64,000 nucleotides of DNA from NCBI RefSeq assembly GCF_010093595.1, contig NW_022985444.1:1903406-1967405 (forward strand), read 5' to 3'. Position 1 is the first letter of the stretch. Every line of letters begins with the position of its first letter. A model generated the notes under the pieces. It saw nothing but the letters and a program-made list of their open reading frames with translations. It did no database searches and had not been told where the DNA came from. Positions 34,241 through 44,448 of the stretch are shown in pieces. Position numbers and translations under genes: made by a program. Source of the DNA: Mytilinidion resinicola (lineage: Eukaryota > Ascomycota > Dothideomycetes > Mytilinidiales > Mytilinidiaceae).

Positions 34241-34501
34241 CTATGGAAGTTCATCGTCACATAACTTGGAGGACCCACAAGCGTATTCGACTCCTCCACC
34301 TGTTGAGTATCCGCTGGGAAAAGCATCAAACTGCTCCTGTACGACCTTGATGTTGGCGGCAACATTGTCGAAAGTCACTTTGGAGCCCTTATCTAATCCA
34401 ACATTCTTCAAGCCGGAGAAGGAAAAGGTTGTGTCGCTAGAGTTTGTGATCGAGCCGGTGCCGGCGGAGGAGTTGTAGGATGAGATTGTCCCAGAAGGCA
34501 T
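34241..34501 (-). CDS. Small protein with degenerate cold-shock-like fold
   Basis: An 86 aa frame from ATG 34501. The first 55 residues (MPSGTISSYNSSAGTGSIT, then TTFSFSGL, LDKGSKVTFD and NIKVV) follow the strand pattern of a cold-shock domain: GTVKWFN, KGFGFI, VFVH, LxEGQxVxF. The aromatic RNP1 and RNP2 residues used for nucleic-acid stacking are missing, so binding is doubtful. The C-terminal 30 residues are Gly/Ser-rich with two Cys (YACGSSKLC). No introns are needed. It sits directly at the distal edge of array 2, and its last codons may lie in repeat sequence. The fold assignment is tentative. Confidence 0.4.
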   Translation of the reverse strand: MPSGTISSYNSSAGTGSITNSSDTTFSFSGLKNVGLDKGSKVTFDNVAANIKVVQEQFDAFPSGYSTGGGVEYACGSSKLCDDELP

Positions 34502-35498
34502 ATTGGAAAGACTCTGAGTGGATTGTCGAAGGGACAAGATTATCTTTAGATAGGTGGACTATGTTTGAAAGGCGATTTGTGATAGGAGACGGGAAGTTTA
34601 AAATGAGCAGCTAAGGGGGATCAAATAGAAATACCGAGTCACTCGTTCGGAAAATAAGAAATGACGTCAAGTTTCGGTGGAGACTCTAGCGTGCGGAGTG
34701 AAAGATTGCGTATAGTTTGGACTGGGAACTTGTCGTATTCACAGATCTGTCATGCGGGTGGCTCCACTCGCTCTCCGTTGCCAATCGTGCATTGGAGGAC
34801 GGAATCGACCATCGTCGGGTCGCATCGCAGGTCTCGGATCTGCCCGAGACATTAGATCACATCGAATACTTGTTTGCATGCCGCTAGCCATGTGGCAAGT
34901 GTTGGCATGCCATTCTGCAGGGTTTTGGGTGAAAGGGAAAAGCTAAGCATTGCCTTTTTGCCCACTTCAAACGCTTGGTTGCGAAACATCGAGGGCGACA
35001 AACAAGTCAACGATACTTTATCAGACGAGAATACTGAGGAAGCCTCCGAAAGTATCTCTCGACTATTTTCACTTCAAGTTTATGTATCTAAATTGACTTT
35101 GCGCCGCCTTTCGTGCAGTACACTCACTTCCTACCTAGACTAGCACCATGCCACCTATCAGGCGTTCGCTCTTTCACTGGTTTGATTACAAAGAGATGTC
35201 CCGAGTCCTGGTAAGTGACTGATCCTGGACCAGGTTGAGCATTGGTCACGTGAATATCATGTGATACTTACTGAAGGACAGGGCTTCCATCTGCTCCACA
35301 CTACGCCAGAAAGCACAGATCTTCGCTCTATTCTTACGTACTATTGATACGGTTGAGAAATGGATACTTAACAGATGCTCCTTGTTGGGTCATGCTTTCC
35401 ACCATTTTGGCAAGGCTGAAGCCGTTGCCTGGAATTCGTCCCGACGCTATCTTCGTCTATCCCTCCTCTCTCATTCTCCAAGCACCTCTACTATCATC

Positions 35499-35894
35499 AT
35501 GACATACCGCACATTAGATACCTTGCAAAATCAAATCCGTCTCCTTCATCTCGACCCTCTACCCCACCCGGTCTTCTCGGATGATTCGACTGCCGAGACA
35601 GGCCTTGAAGCCCACCTGAATGACCCATCTGGAGAGAGCATCGTTTCTGATATCCACTGCACATTCAGTTTCGCATCGTTAGATTGGAATCCAGAGTACG
35701 ATGCGCTCTCGTACGCTTGGGGTGATCAGAGAGAAAAAGTCCGCATATCGATTGGAGACTTTCCTTTTTTTGTCACTCCGAATCTTCATGCTGCGCTTCA
35801 AGACTTGCGCTCAGAGACCCACAGTTGCACGCTTGGGTTGATGCGTTGTGTATATATCCTGATCGACCCCGAATCAAACACCGCAGAAACTTGA
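35499..35894 (+). pseudogene. HET-domain gene, N-terminal fragment
   Basis: From ATG 35499 (MTYRTLDTLQNQIRLLHLDP) the frame reads into a clear HET-domain start: YDALSYAWGDQREKVRISIG, then VTPNLHAALQDLR. HET domains act in fungal heterokaryon incompatibility and related cell-death reactions. The next conserved block should be LWVDALCINQ. The bases encode WVDALCI only after a one-base shift near 35838, and the annotated frame instead ends at 35894. Sequence after CI no longer matches a HET protein. The gene is therefore frameshifted and cut off inside the HET domain. The second HET relic at 40.6 kb begins at almost the same domain position but overlaps this one, so the two are not simply halves of one gene. 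Confidence 0.7.
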
Positions 35895-36122
35895 GGTCAA
35901 GAACCTCTGTTTTCTAAGGTGTTTGATCTTGCGCTTTTAGCGTGCCAGATTGGGAAATATTGTTCTCTGTGTTATTTAATAGAAATATATATTATTACAT
36001 TATTTTCTACATTCATCCTAAAACCTACCCTTACCTATTCTTTGTTTCCGTATGACCACCTATCCTTGAATTGAAACCGCTCGCGAACAAAAGCTTTAAC
36101 ATTCCACTTTACATATCTAGTA

Positions 36123-36348
36123 CACCACCTGGATGCGTCCGGTGAACTAGCGCGGAAATCAAGCCACGAAAGTCAGTCGCAAAAGTGGGATAATCTAGAA
36201 AGTAACGCCTTGCGGTACCGTGCTTTTAGCAGATCCAGCTCAGCCTTGGTAAGTATTAGTCCAGAAAAGGGCTTCCTCCATTCTAATCCCACCTATTCCA
36301 CCTGTGGCTTGATTTCCGCGCTAGTTCACCGGACGCATCCAGGTGGTG
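36123..36348. mobile_element. 226 bp MITE with perfect 45 bp inverted repeats, TA target
   Basis: The terminal inverted repeats at 36123-36167 and 36304-36348 are identical over 45 bp, beginning CACCACCTGGATGCGTCC. They are flanked by TA on both sides (36121-36122 and 36349-36350), the target duplication of Tc1/mariner-type elements. The interior has no coding capacity. Identity of the ends suggests recent insertion. It lies between the truncated HET gene and the ankyrin gene. Confidence 0.85.
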
Positions 36349-36633
36349 TAAAAGCATCACAACTCGAGGCACGTGCTTTGCCACGGTACATGAGGGTACT
36401 TCTCTTATCATAGTTTCAGCTCACAAGGTTATGGCCAGTGCGGGTCGGCACACTCCCAGCTAGCACAGCCGCAACGCCACCTCAGTACCGTAAACGCGTT
36501 AGTCATCCCGTGTCTAGTCGTGTCAATACCATCGATGAGTCCACGGCTCCGATGTTACATTCGTTTCCTCTCAATGAATGACATAATAGTACAATTTAGA
36601 TCCAGTGTGGGTCTACAAGAGCGAGATGTACTA

Positions 36634-39500
36634 TCACAAGGCAGCCACTAACATGTCTTCCGGACCAGCAGGCCAGGCCTGTAGCAAATCCACAACCTCT
36701 TGCCTATCGTTCAATTTCGCTGTTTCGAGGGCGGTTTGGCCGACGTCTCGATCGTCGCCAAAAGAAGCAAAGATAAAGCGGTTGTCCGGAGGATCTGTAA
36801 TTCGAGCTCCATGGTGCAAGAGCAGTCTAGTCATCGGGAGATTGCCCCAGGCGGCAGCAATGTGGAGTGTGAAGGGCGTTATCCTCGCGCCGCAGTCGAG
36901 GACGTACTCGATAAGTTCAAGGCCATTAGACTCACTACCGTGGTCTTTTCCAAATAAGCCTAGTCGAGATCGGTAGGCAGCCTTAGCAATTTTACAGCAT
37001 GCAGCCTCTAAAGCTGTATATCCTTCTCTTGCACTTCTCGGCTCATTCAAATCTGCCCCATACTTCTCTATCAACATCCTGACCTTTGCCAAGTCTGCCT
37101 GAGAGGCGGCAGCCTGGAGTGCTGTAAGACCACGGGTTTCGGAACCAGGAGCATGGACATCAGCACCTTTCTCTATCAGCTCTTCCATCAAGGCTGTTGA
37201 ACCAAAAGCAGCCACGTTTTGTAAGGCGGTGGCACCTTCAGTTTTGCTAGCCGGCTGGTTTATTCTGGCACCATAATGCAAAAGAAGTTGCAACATTTCT
37301 GAACTGGAGATCCGGTGGATTGGAGCACCACTTTGTGTTCGCTCGAGCCCCTCGGCGACTAGGTTTACTTCCACTCCAAGCTCAAGCAATCTTTTGGCCA
37401 CATCGTAACAGTCCCAACACACTGCTATTTGCAAGGCCCTTGTTCCGGACTCACCATACACGTCGGCCCCTTCTTGGACAAGACGTTCAACGAGCTCTAC
37501 GTCACCACGTTGGGCAGCGGCCTGCAAGGCGTTCAACGAACGAGGCGCTTGTTGGTTGACATCGGCGCCCAACTTTAACAGCCGGTCGACTATCATTCTG
37601 TGGCCACCACGCGACGCAGCAGTGAGTGCGGTCTCGCCGAATGAGGCAGGTGTGGCATGAATATCGGCGTCATATTCCAGCAAAATGTCGACGAGCTCTT
37701 CATTACCGATCTTGCAAGCCGCTTGCAGCGCCGTCAAGGCGTACCCATCCCCAGGTGTAGCGTTAACTTCTGCACCATGCTTTATAAGCATCTTCGCTAC
37801 AGCCTCAGGTCGACCCGTAGTAGCGGAGCACGCTTGTTGTAAAGCAGTCCAACCCTGGAAACTTCGCATATTTGGATCGATGTCGTAGTTCAAAAGTAAG
37901 CCCTGGACCCAGCGAGCATGGCCTTGGCCTGCCGCTTGTATCAAAGGAAATCTCGAGTTATAAAAATGGTTGGCCATGTAGGCAATTGGAACTTCATACT
38001 TTATAACGTAATGGATACGCCGAAAGTGCCTCTGCTCCCAGTCCGAATCCAGAGATAGGCCCATTAATTCGCTGCTCGCAAGAACCGACTCGGTCGATGT
38101 CGTGTCAACTTCTCTCATTAATCTTTCTTTTGACTGAAGTGCGTCTTTTAGCTTGAAAACCTTGCTGGGCCACCTCTCTGGGAACTCTAGATTGGGGCCG
38201 GCATGCTCCTTTATGGTTTGCCGAAACGTAGTGTCGCAATTCCTACTATAAGAACAGAGTTAGTGAATGGTTGCAATAACGAGTTTTCCATACTTCTGAC
38301 ATGGATTTCTCTTCATGTGGTGTCTACACTGATATGCGTCCACGGTCCACAAGCAATACTGCAGTGCCAGAAGCCTGAAGAGTAGTGATCAGAGATCTTA
38401 CCATTTCCTAAAACCGATACCAGTGCTGGGAAGCCCACAAATAAGACATGGTTGAGTTCTAGAGAGGGGCATGACCATTGCATCTCTTGGCGCTTTCTTC
38501 TTGATAGTTATCAAGATATTCATCTCCAAACAAGCGCCTGGTCGGACCTTGCCAAGAGGTGGAGAAGAAAGGCCGTCAAACCTCTCCCTCAATGTAGACC
38601 CATTGAAAACTGTGTCACCATCTTGGTCGATGATCTCAAACTCTCGTTTGACAACCTTTTGGTAACCTGGATGGTCCGCGAAGATTATTTTCAAAGTATC
38701 ATGAAATGTCTGCGTATTGCGACAAAGTGTAAAAGGCAATATAAGTGTGCGCCCTATAATGTCCTCGAGATAGATGTGAGATGATGCGGGGTCAGCTTCC
38801 CACTGGTAGCCCAAGTCCCGAGGCTTGTTTTGTTGTGTGATTGCTACAAGAGTGTGGATTTCACTCAGTGAATAGCTGATCTGATGAATTTTCGATTCGA
38901 GCCGATTCGTAGATTCAGCTTCGAACTGACTTTAAACAGCGCCTATTTAGTTACAATTCGAAAAGTGATTCTGAATAGAGTACTGACATGTTTATTGCGA
39001 TCAAGTACGTCTGAAATGCGTTAAGATGGGAGCTAAGGCGAAGCTCAAGCTTCTGCGCATCCTCAGAGTTATAAAGCTTCCACTTCAATTTCCTCAATAT
39101 GCCTTTTGCTTTGCTTCCTTGTCCATTGACCATGCTCTGTGTATACTTTTGAGAGTCAGTCTATCATTCACGTCAAATTAGCAACCATGTACGTCACTAA
39201 AGGAGTCTGAACAAGCGCTCGACATACCAAAAATTGTGTCATGAGCCTTCGGCAGCATTGCACATGGAACAAGAGGCCATTTGCCAAAGCTTGATCTATC
39301 TTCAGCGTAGCACAGGCTGCTGAGCTGGAGACAAAGTTGGTGATTTGCTGAGTAGAAGTGACAAGAGATTCGAGAAGCTTGATCAAGGACCTGTATTCCG
39401 CTACGGCACCCCTAGTGTCATTTAGGGCAACTGCGATGTCATGCGCTAATGCTCCAACAGCGATGAAGTCGCCGATAGAGATGCCGAACGGTACGACCAT
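36634..39500 (-). CDS. Fungal NLR-like N-domain / ubiquitin-like / ankyrin protein
   Basis: Four exons join in frame: 39500-39228, 39160-38988, 38929-38402 and 38245-36634 (introns of 67, 58 and 156 bp with GTATGT, GTCAGT and GTAAGA donors), giving about 861 aa. Residues 1-90 (MVVPFGISIGDFIAVGALAH) are the helical domain found at the N-terminus of many fungal STAND/NLR-type proteins. A coiled segment follows. A ubiquitin-like domain of the fungal ULD type comes next (SHIYLEDIIGRTLILPF and HPGYQKVVKREFEIID). A CxxC-x11-CxxC motif (CLIC..CRNC) is completed across the third intron. About a dozen ankyrin repeats fill the C-terminal half (for example ELVDILLEYDADIHATPASF and GETALTAASRGGHRMIVDRL). 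There is no NACHT or NB-ARC ATPase. A role in non-self recognition or signalling is inferred from architecture and from the HET fragments on both sides. Confidence 0.8.
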
Positions 39501-39808
39501 ATTCGACCGGCACGCAGGCCTCAATGAAGCGGGGCTACGACATTGGAAGACAGCGAAAGGGATGCAAAGATTTGCAAGAAGTGATAGAACACAATACAGG
39601 CGTCTGAAACTTGGAGGGAATCATGGGTTTCTTAGGTAGAAATTTCGAGGTAGGCTATGCGAAGTGGGCTGTGCAAGGTAGACATTACAGCCGCCTCCCC
39701 TGGCTGAACTGCCTCGGCACCCCACAATAATTAGGCCACGTCAGCTCAACTCCTGCGGGTCAGATAAGCTATATATACGCTACTTCCCTTTCATATAATT
39801 ATTATTAA

Positions 39809-40485
39809 AGGACGAGTCTAATTATCACCCCCCTTTTTACTACGTATCACCCCCCTCTTTGCTATATATCACCCCCCCTCGATTTAGCCTAGCTCCGGCC
39901 CGTATTAATATTGTTCCACTAATCATATTCACCCGATTCTCGGTGTATTGGAGGCCCATCATCCTCATCATACGGCGCATAGTTGTGCACGGAAACCTCA
40001 ACCTTAAAGAACCAATTACCTAGCTGTAGGTCTCTAGTAAAGGCTCCTTTCATAAGGCAATTGGAGTTCTTCAAACGGGTATAGCGCTTCCTATTAGCTG
40101 GCGTGTATACTCCTGCGCAATTGCATTAAATAAGCACCTTGCGCACCTGGGGGGGCATGCGCTTATCCAATTTTTTTGTTGTATTTAATGATTGCATAGC
40201 CTTCCTGCCTATCCCACGCATTAACAGACTTTAAACCTTCCTCTTCAGATGCGTGGCGGCCCCAAGGGGGCGGCCGGAGGAGCATGGGGGTGAGGCTGTT
40301 AATGTAGAGGGCATACAAAGGTAGTATTGATGCATTGAGAGTGCGTAGTTGATAGCGATTCACCTTCTAATTGGTGGAACAATATTAATACAGGCCGAAG
40401 CTAGGCTAAATCGAGGGGGGGTGATATATAGCAAAGAGGGGGGTGATACGTAGTAAAAAGGGGGGGTGATAATTAGACTCGTCCT
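39809..40485. mobile_element. 677 bp element with about 112 bp C-rich inverted repeats
   Basis: The ends are inverted repeats of about 112 bp beginning AGGACGAGTCTAATTATCAC. They contain three C-tract units spaced about 23 bp (ATCACCCCCC, separated by TTTTTACTACGT and TCTTTGCTATAT). They differ at only a few bases and one C-run length. No clear target duplication is visible. The interior holds a short minus-strand frame (40163-40363) with LNASILPLYALYINSLTPML but no transposase motif, so the element is non-autonomous. It separates the ankyrin gene from the second HET relic. Confidence 0.75.
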
Positions 40486-40604
40486 AATTTAACTGTAAGG
40501 TTTATTTCCTACCTTATATATGTCTATGAATTTGCCTAAGGAAACAGCCATGTTTTTTCTTCGATGCTGTTAAAAAAATCCTGATTCTGAACAAAGCGAG
40601 TGGA

Positions 40605-42172
40605 CCCTGACCGAGTGTCTCGAGGATTTGCCGACTTGTTGGTTTCTCTACTAGGTCGATCAAGTATGTATCAATCAGGATGATAGCAATGAGTGAAACC
40701 ACCAAGTCAGTATGATGGGCGAAATATACAGGCGCGCGTCGACGGTGGTTGTATATTTGGGAAAGAATTGTCCGGGTAGCGACATCGCCATGGACTTTCT
40801 TGAGCTTTGGGGAAACAATGGAGATCTCCATCTAGACTCTTCTATCGGTCCGAGTGTAAAGGTAAACGGTATGGAACTCAGCTCTCCAGAGCTACGTGGG
40901 AATATTGCTCGCTTTTTCTGCCAGCCCTGGTGGGGCCGCTTATGGACTGTCCAAGAGTTTATCTTGGCTAAGAAGATATTCTTTCAAAGTGGTCGGTGTA
41001 CCTTGTCCGGAGACCTGCCCGGTAAATGCGTACAGCATCTCAGGAAGCACACCAGCGCCATGTGTTGCACACAGTTATCCTCTATTATGAGACTCACTGA
41101 CTCGCAAACCGGCCTGTGTTTGATGGATGCCATGTCGAAACCCAACCTGCTAGAACACGCAAGATTCAATCGATTCCATAGACCCTTCTATTACATATTG
41201 CAGTTATTCCGTCATCTGGAGTGTACCGACCCTCGAGACAAGATATACGATATGCTAAACCTCGCAATAGGCCCATACATGGACCTTATCCTGCCAGACT
41301 ACACACGCTCATTGGAGAGTGTGTTGACCTTAGCTACAATTTCAATTGTGGAGAGAAGCCAATCGCTGCATATATTCAGCCTTCTACATTATGGCCGTCG
41401 CAACCTGACGAAGCTTCCTTCTTTCGTACCAGATCTGACGGAATCAGTCCTTTTAGATGCCAATAGACTCGAACATACTGATCGAGTCGAGATGGTTCGA
41501 CTCTTTCGCGCGTCTGGGGACTCGAAGTCAGACCTGAGACTCGTTAGCACAACGAAGGCTTCCACAAGCGGATTCATCTTCGACTCGGTATCTGCCGTGG
41601 GGATCCCGCTCGGTGCTAGCTCTCTTGAGAATTGGCGAACTCTGGCTCAGGTAGATGACGACCCCGATGCATCATATCCCCAGACCGACGTGTCGAGAGA
41701 AACAGCTTTCTGGCAAACACTTTGTGGAGGCTCTGTGGGAGCCATAGTGCGAGGAGAATACGAATTCGAAGGAGTGGACGATAGAACTGGTTACCAAATG
41801 TACCAGCAATGGATCGCCTGGGTCACAGCACCTCATGACTCTATTGAGCAAAAATCTCTTACTAGTCTTGATGGCATTGACTTCAACACAGCATACTTGG
41901 CAGCTGCGGTCGGCCACCGATTTTTCGTGACGCAAAATGGGTACTTCGGACTCGCCCCAGCAACTACTTCTACTAGGGACTATGTTACCATACTCGCGGG
42001 TGGCCCTGTGCCGTATATACTTCGACCCGTATCTGACGAAGTCTCGATTGAGTATATACATGGAACTGCTACCTCAGCTCTAGGCTACCGCATTCTAGGA
42101 GACGCGTATGTGCATGGTATCATGGACGGCGAGCTAAGCAACCGGAAGTTCGAGGATATTGTACTGGTTTGA
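40605..42172 (+). pseudogene. HET-domain gene, N-terminally truncated
   Basis: A long frame from about 40712 (MMGEIYRRASTVVVYLGK) is the second half of a HET domain with WWGRLWTVQEFILAKKIFF, then a normal HET-protein C-terminus ending near YVHGIMDGELSNRKFEDIVL at 42172. Upstream in the same frame the domain continues backwards as VCINQDDSNE, stop, NHQV and LY, stop, VDQ. Two stops therefore stand in the conserved block: TAG at 40651-40653, where Trp of LWVD is expected, and TGA at 40693-40695. Both fit single transitions. Sequence before about 40600 does not match a HET N-terminus. A shorter functional protein from the inner ATG is possible, but it would lack the first HET strands. Confidence 0.7.
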
Positions 42173-42653
42173 GGGCCTGGAGGAGAGATGGAAGACCAAA
42201 AATTCGCATTCCAATCGCAGTACTCCCCTAACCAACGCCTGCAAAAGTTTCCTCGTGCAGCTCGACCTCGGCAGTCTTCTTTGCAACCGCCAAGTCAGTA
42301 CCTATCGCTCTGATTAGCCTGCTTTCTATGTAAGCCTTCCTCCGGTACGTTTTCTCAGTATATACCCTTCTTGTGTAAACCCTTCTAGGGTACTTAGGAG
42401 CCTTCTCTTTTTCATTGAGCTATTGCGAGGGCAAAATTTGTGGTTTGTGGCGCTGACCTCATGCTTCTCAGGCTGCTCGAAGTGAGGTTATGCCTTTCTA
42501 GAACTAAGAAAAATGCTTATCTACTACAAATTAAATTAGAGAGCAATATATCTAAGGACCAGAACAAAATCATAAAGCGACCAGATCCCATCAGTTCCTC
42601 CACCGCTACCTACTCAACTCCCTCTGGAAGTCCAAAGTCCCCGCGAACACATC
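42173..42653. other. Intergenic, no gene seen
   Basis: 3' flanks of two convergent genes (the HET relic on plus, the hydrolase on minus). No recognisable feature apart from a short series of CTTCT.GGTACTT-like direct repeats near 42340-42400. Confidence 0.4.
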
Positions 42654-43555
42654 TTAAAGCCATCGGGCAAACCAATCCAAAGCCTGCGTCACCGAATCTT
42701 CCAAGCACGCCCTCTCCAGCGGATCGTCCGGATTGCCTCTGACCGCAAAACCATGGCGTCCGGGCTTATACACCTTATGCTGCACCTCGGGCACCTCCCT
42801 CCCCGCCTCCCTCGCCTTCGCATGAATCGCCTCCGCCATCCCCTTCTGCTCAATCTTGACGCCCGTATCCTCCAAGCCCCAGCCAATCGTAACCGGCACA
42901 ACCAACTTCTCAACATCCTCCGGCAGCGCCACATGGCTCGGATGCAACGCGACCACCGCATCTACCAGCGGCACCTTCTCCCCATCCATCTGAATCCTAT
43001 TCCCCTCCAGCCCCGCGCGAATCGCATACTTCCCGCCCCAGCAAAACCCCACCATCCCAATCTTCGTGCTCCGCGGCGTCGCGCGCCGCAGCGCCTGCAG
43101 GAAATCCATGCAGATCTTATTCGTCGGCGCCTCCTTGTGGCGCGTCATCCACATAACGAACGCGGGCGCCCGCGCGAGGAAGCCCGTGTACTTGCCCAGC
43201 TTGGACTGCTTGGACTCGTCGACGGGGATCAGGATGTCGGCGATCTTGAGCGGGACGGGGTCGCCTTTGAAGAAGTCGGGCAGGTAGACGAGGTACTCGC
43301 CGCTCTTGGCGTAGGCGTCGGCGATGAGCTTGTTGTTGGGGAGCGGCAGGCCGAAGATGTCGGAGTATAGGACGATGATGGCGCGTGGGTTGGTGCGGTT
43401 GCCGATGATGTAGGTGTTTAGGCCGTGGAGGGTTTCTTCGGTGCCTTGGGGGAGGCCTTTGTGGATGGTGCCCTGGGGGATGGGGTGAGTGGGGGGTGGT
43501 GGGGAGGGGTGGGGAGGGGATGTACTTTGATGCACTCGCAGGAGGAGGAATCCAT
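42654..43555 (-). CDS. Dienelactone hydrolase family protein
   Basis: Exon 1 (43555-43526) encodes MDSSSCECIK. A 53 bp intron (43473-43525, GTACAT..CCCCAG) joins in phase 0 to exon 2 (43472-42654), giving about 282 aa. The alpha/beta-hydrolase fold of dienelactone hydrolases is clear. The nucleophile Cys sits in MVGFCWGGKYA, the catalytic His in GRHGFAVRG, and an Asp lies in the IGWGLEDTG segment. The N-terminal strand GLNTYIIGNRTNPRAIIVLY and YSDIFGLPL are typical of the fungal family (cytosolic, often annotated as DLH or AIM2-like). The natural substrate of fungal members is usually unknown. The frame is intact and length is normal. Confidence 0.88.
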
Positions 43556-43759
43556 TGTGGAGCTGGGAAGCGAGTATCAGGCTACGGATTATGCTTTGTT
43601 TTACGATGGGTTGGCTTGAAGAAATTGGTGGAGGTGGACCAGCTGATGGAAGGTCTGCTCAGTGTAGGTAGGTCTTTGCAGAGTGGAAGCAGACTGTGTA
43701 GATTTGAAAGTAGACAGGACTTGTTGAATTATGGAGAAAACTGTAGAAAATGCATCCTT

Positions 43760-44015
43760 CATGTACGATAGCAAGCAGCGAGCAGGTTAGCCCGTCGCCT
43801 GTCTCGTTGGCCCGTCTCTTATCTCGCTCTCTTCTCGCGCACTATTCGGGACGAGACTGCCCCGACTAGGGCTGACAAGCTACTCTGTAAGGCTGAAGAG
43901 ATGCAACCGTCTCTACCAATCACGCTGGATCTCGTTTATCAACAATAAACGCCGCTTATATAATATACTTCTTATAACTAACTAACTAACTATTATGAAA
44001 GAGAGACTGTAACAG
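43760..44015 (+). repeat. Possible LTR remnant
   Basis: CT-rich sequence followed by ATCAACAATAAACGCCGCTTATATAAT, TAACTAACTAACTAACTATTATG and an end like GAGACTGTAACA is reminiscent of fungal retrotransposon LTRs (polyadenylation-like AATAAA, terminal CA). There is no paired LTR, target duplication or internal gene. The call is weak. Confidence 0.3.
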
Positions 44016-44057
44016 TACTAGAGGGCACGTGTGGGCGATTCGTAAGGCATAAGCGAG

Positions 44058-44105
44058 CAGGGGGTGGCTCTACGTAGGTTTAGTAAAGCCACGAGCCACC
44101 CCTGC
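44058..44105. other. Hairpin-forming inverted repeat
   Basis: CAGGGGGTGGCTC (44058-44070) pairs with GAGCCACCCCTGC (44093-44105) across a 22 nt loop with one bulge. It lies in the region upstream of the Zn2Cys6 gene. No function is known. Confidence 0.5.
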
Positions 44106-44448
44106 CGACCAGAAAATCACACTTGTCGGAGCGAGATTGGTGAGATTGGGCCTACAATACAATACCGCAGTATGCATCTGATTACTGTAGCCCGTACAAG
44201 CATACCCTGGGACATTTGTCAACAATGAGGAGTGCCACTATACCAATGTACTTACATGGGGTTTACTATACGGTAAAGTCGCTAAAGTAGGCTCGCGCGG
44301 GCACCCTTGTAGGCAGCGAGAAGAGACGACCTCCCGTCAGTCAGCCACCGCGAGCGTCGGCTTGCTCACAACGCAAGGTAGCCGTCAAGAGCGAGGAAAC
44401 GATTATCGGACAAGGTCATCACCATTCGGCCATTCCCCCGACTGCAGC

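Noticed and set aside
35499..42172. One HET gene split by a 4.8 kb insertion
   Set aside because: Both fragments contain their own version of the VDALCI / VDQVCI block with different bases, so they overlap. They are better explained as two truncated paralogues.
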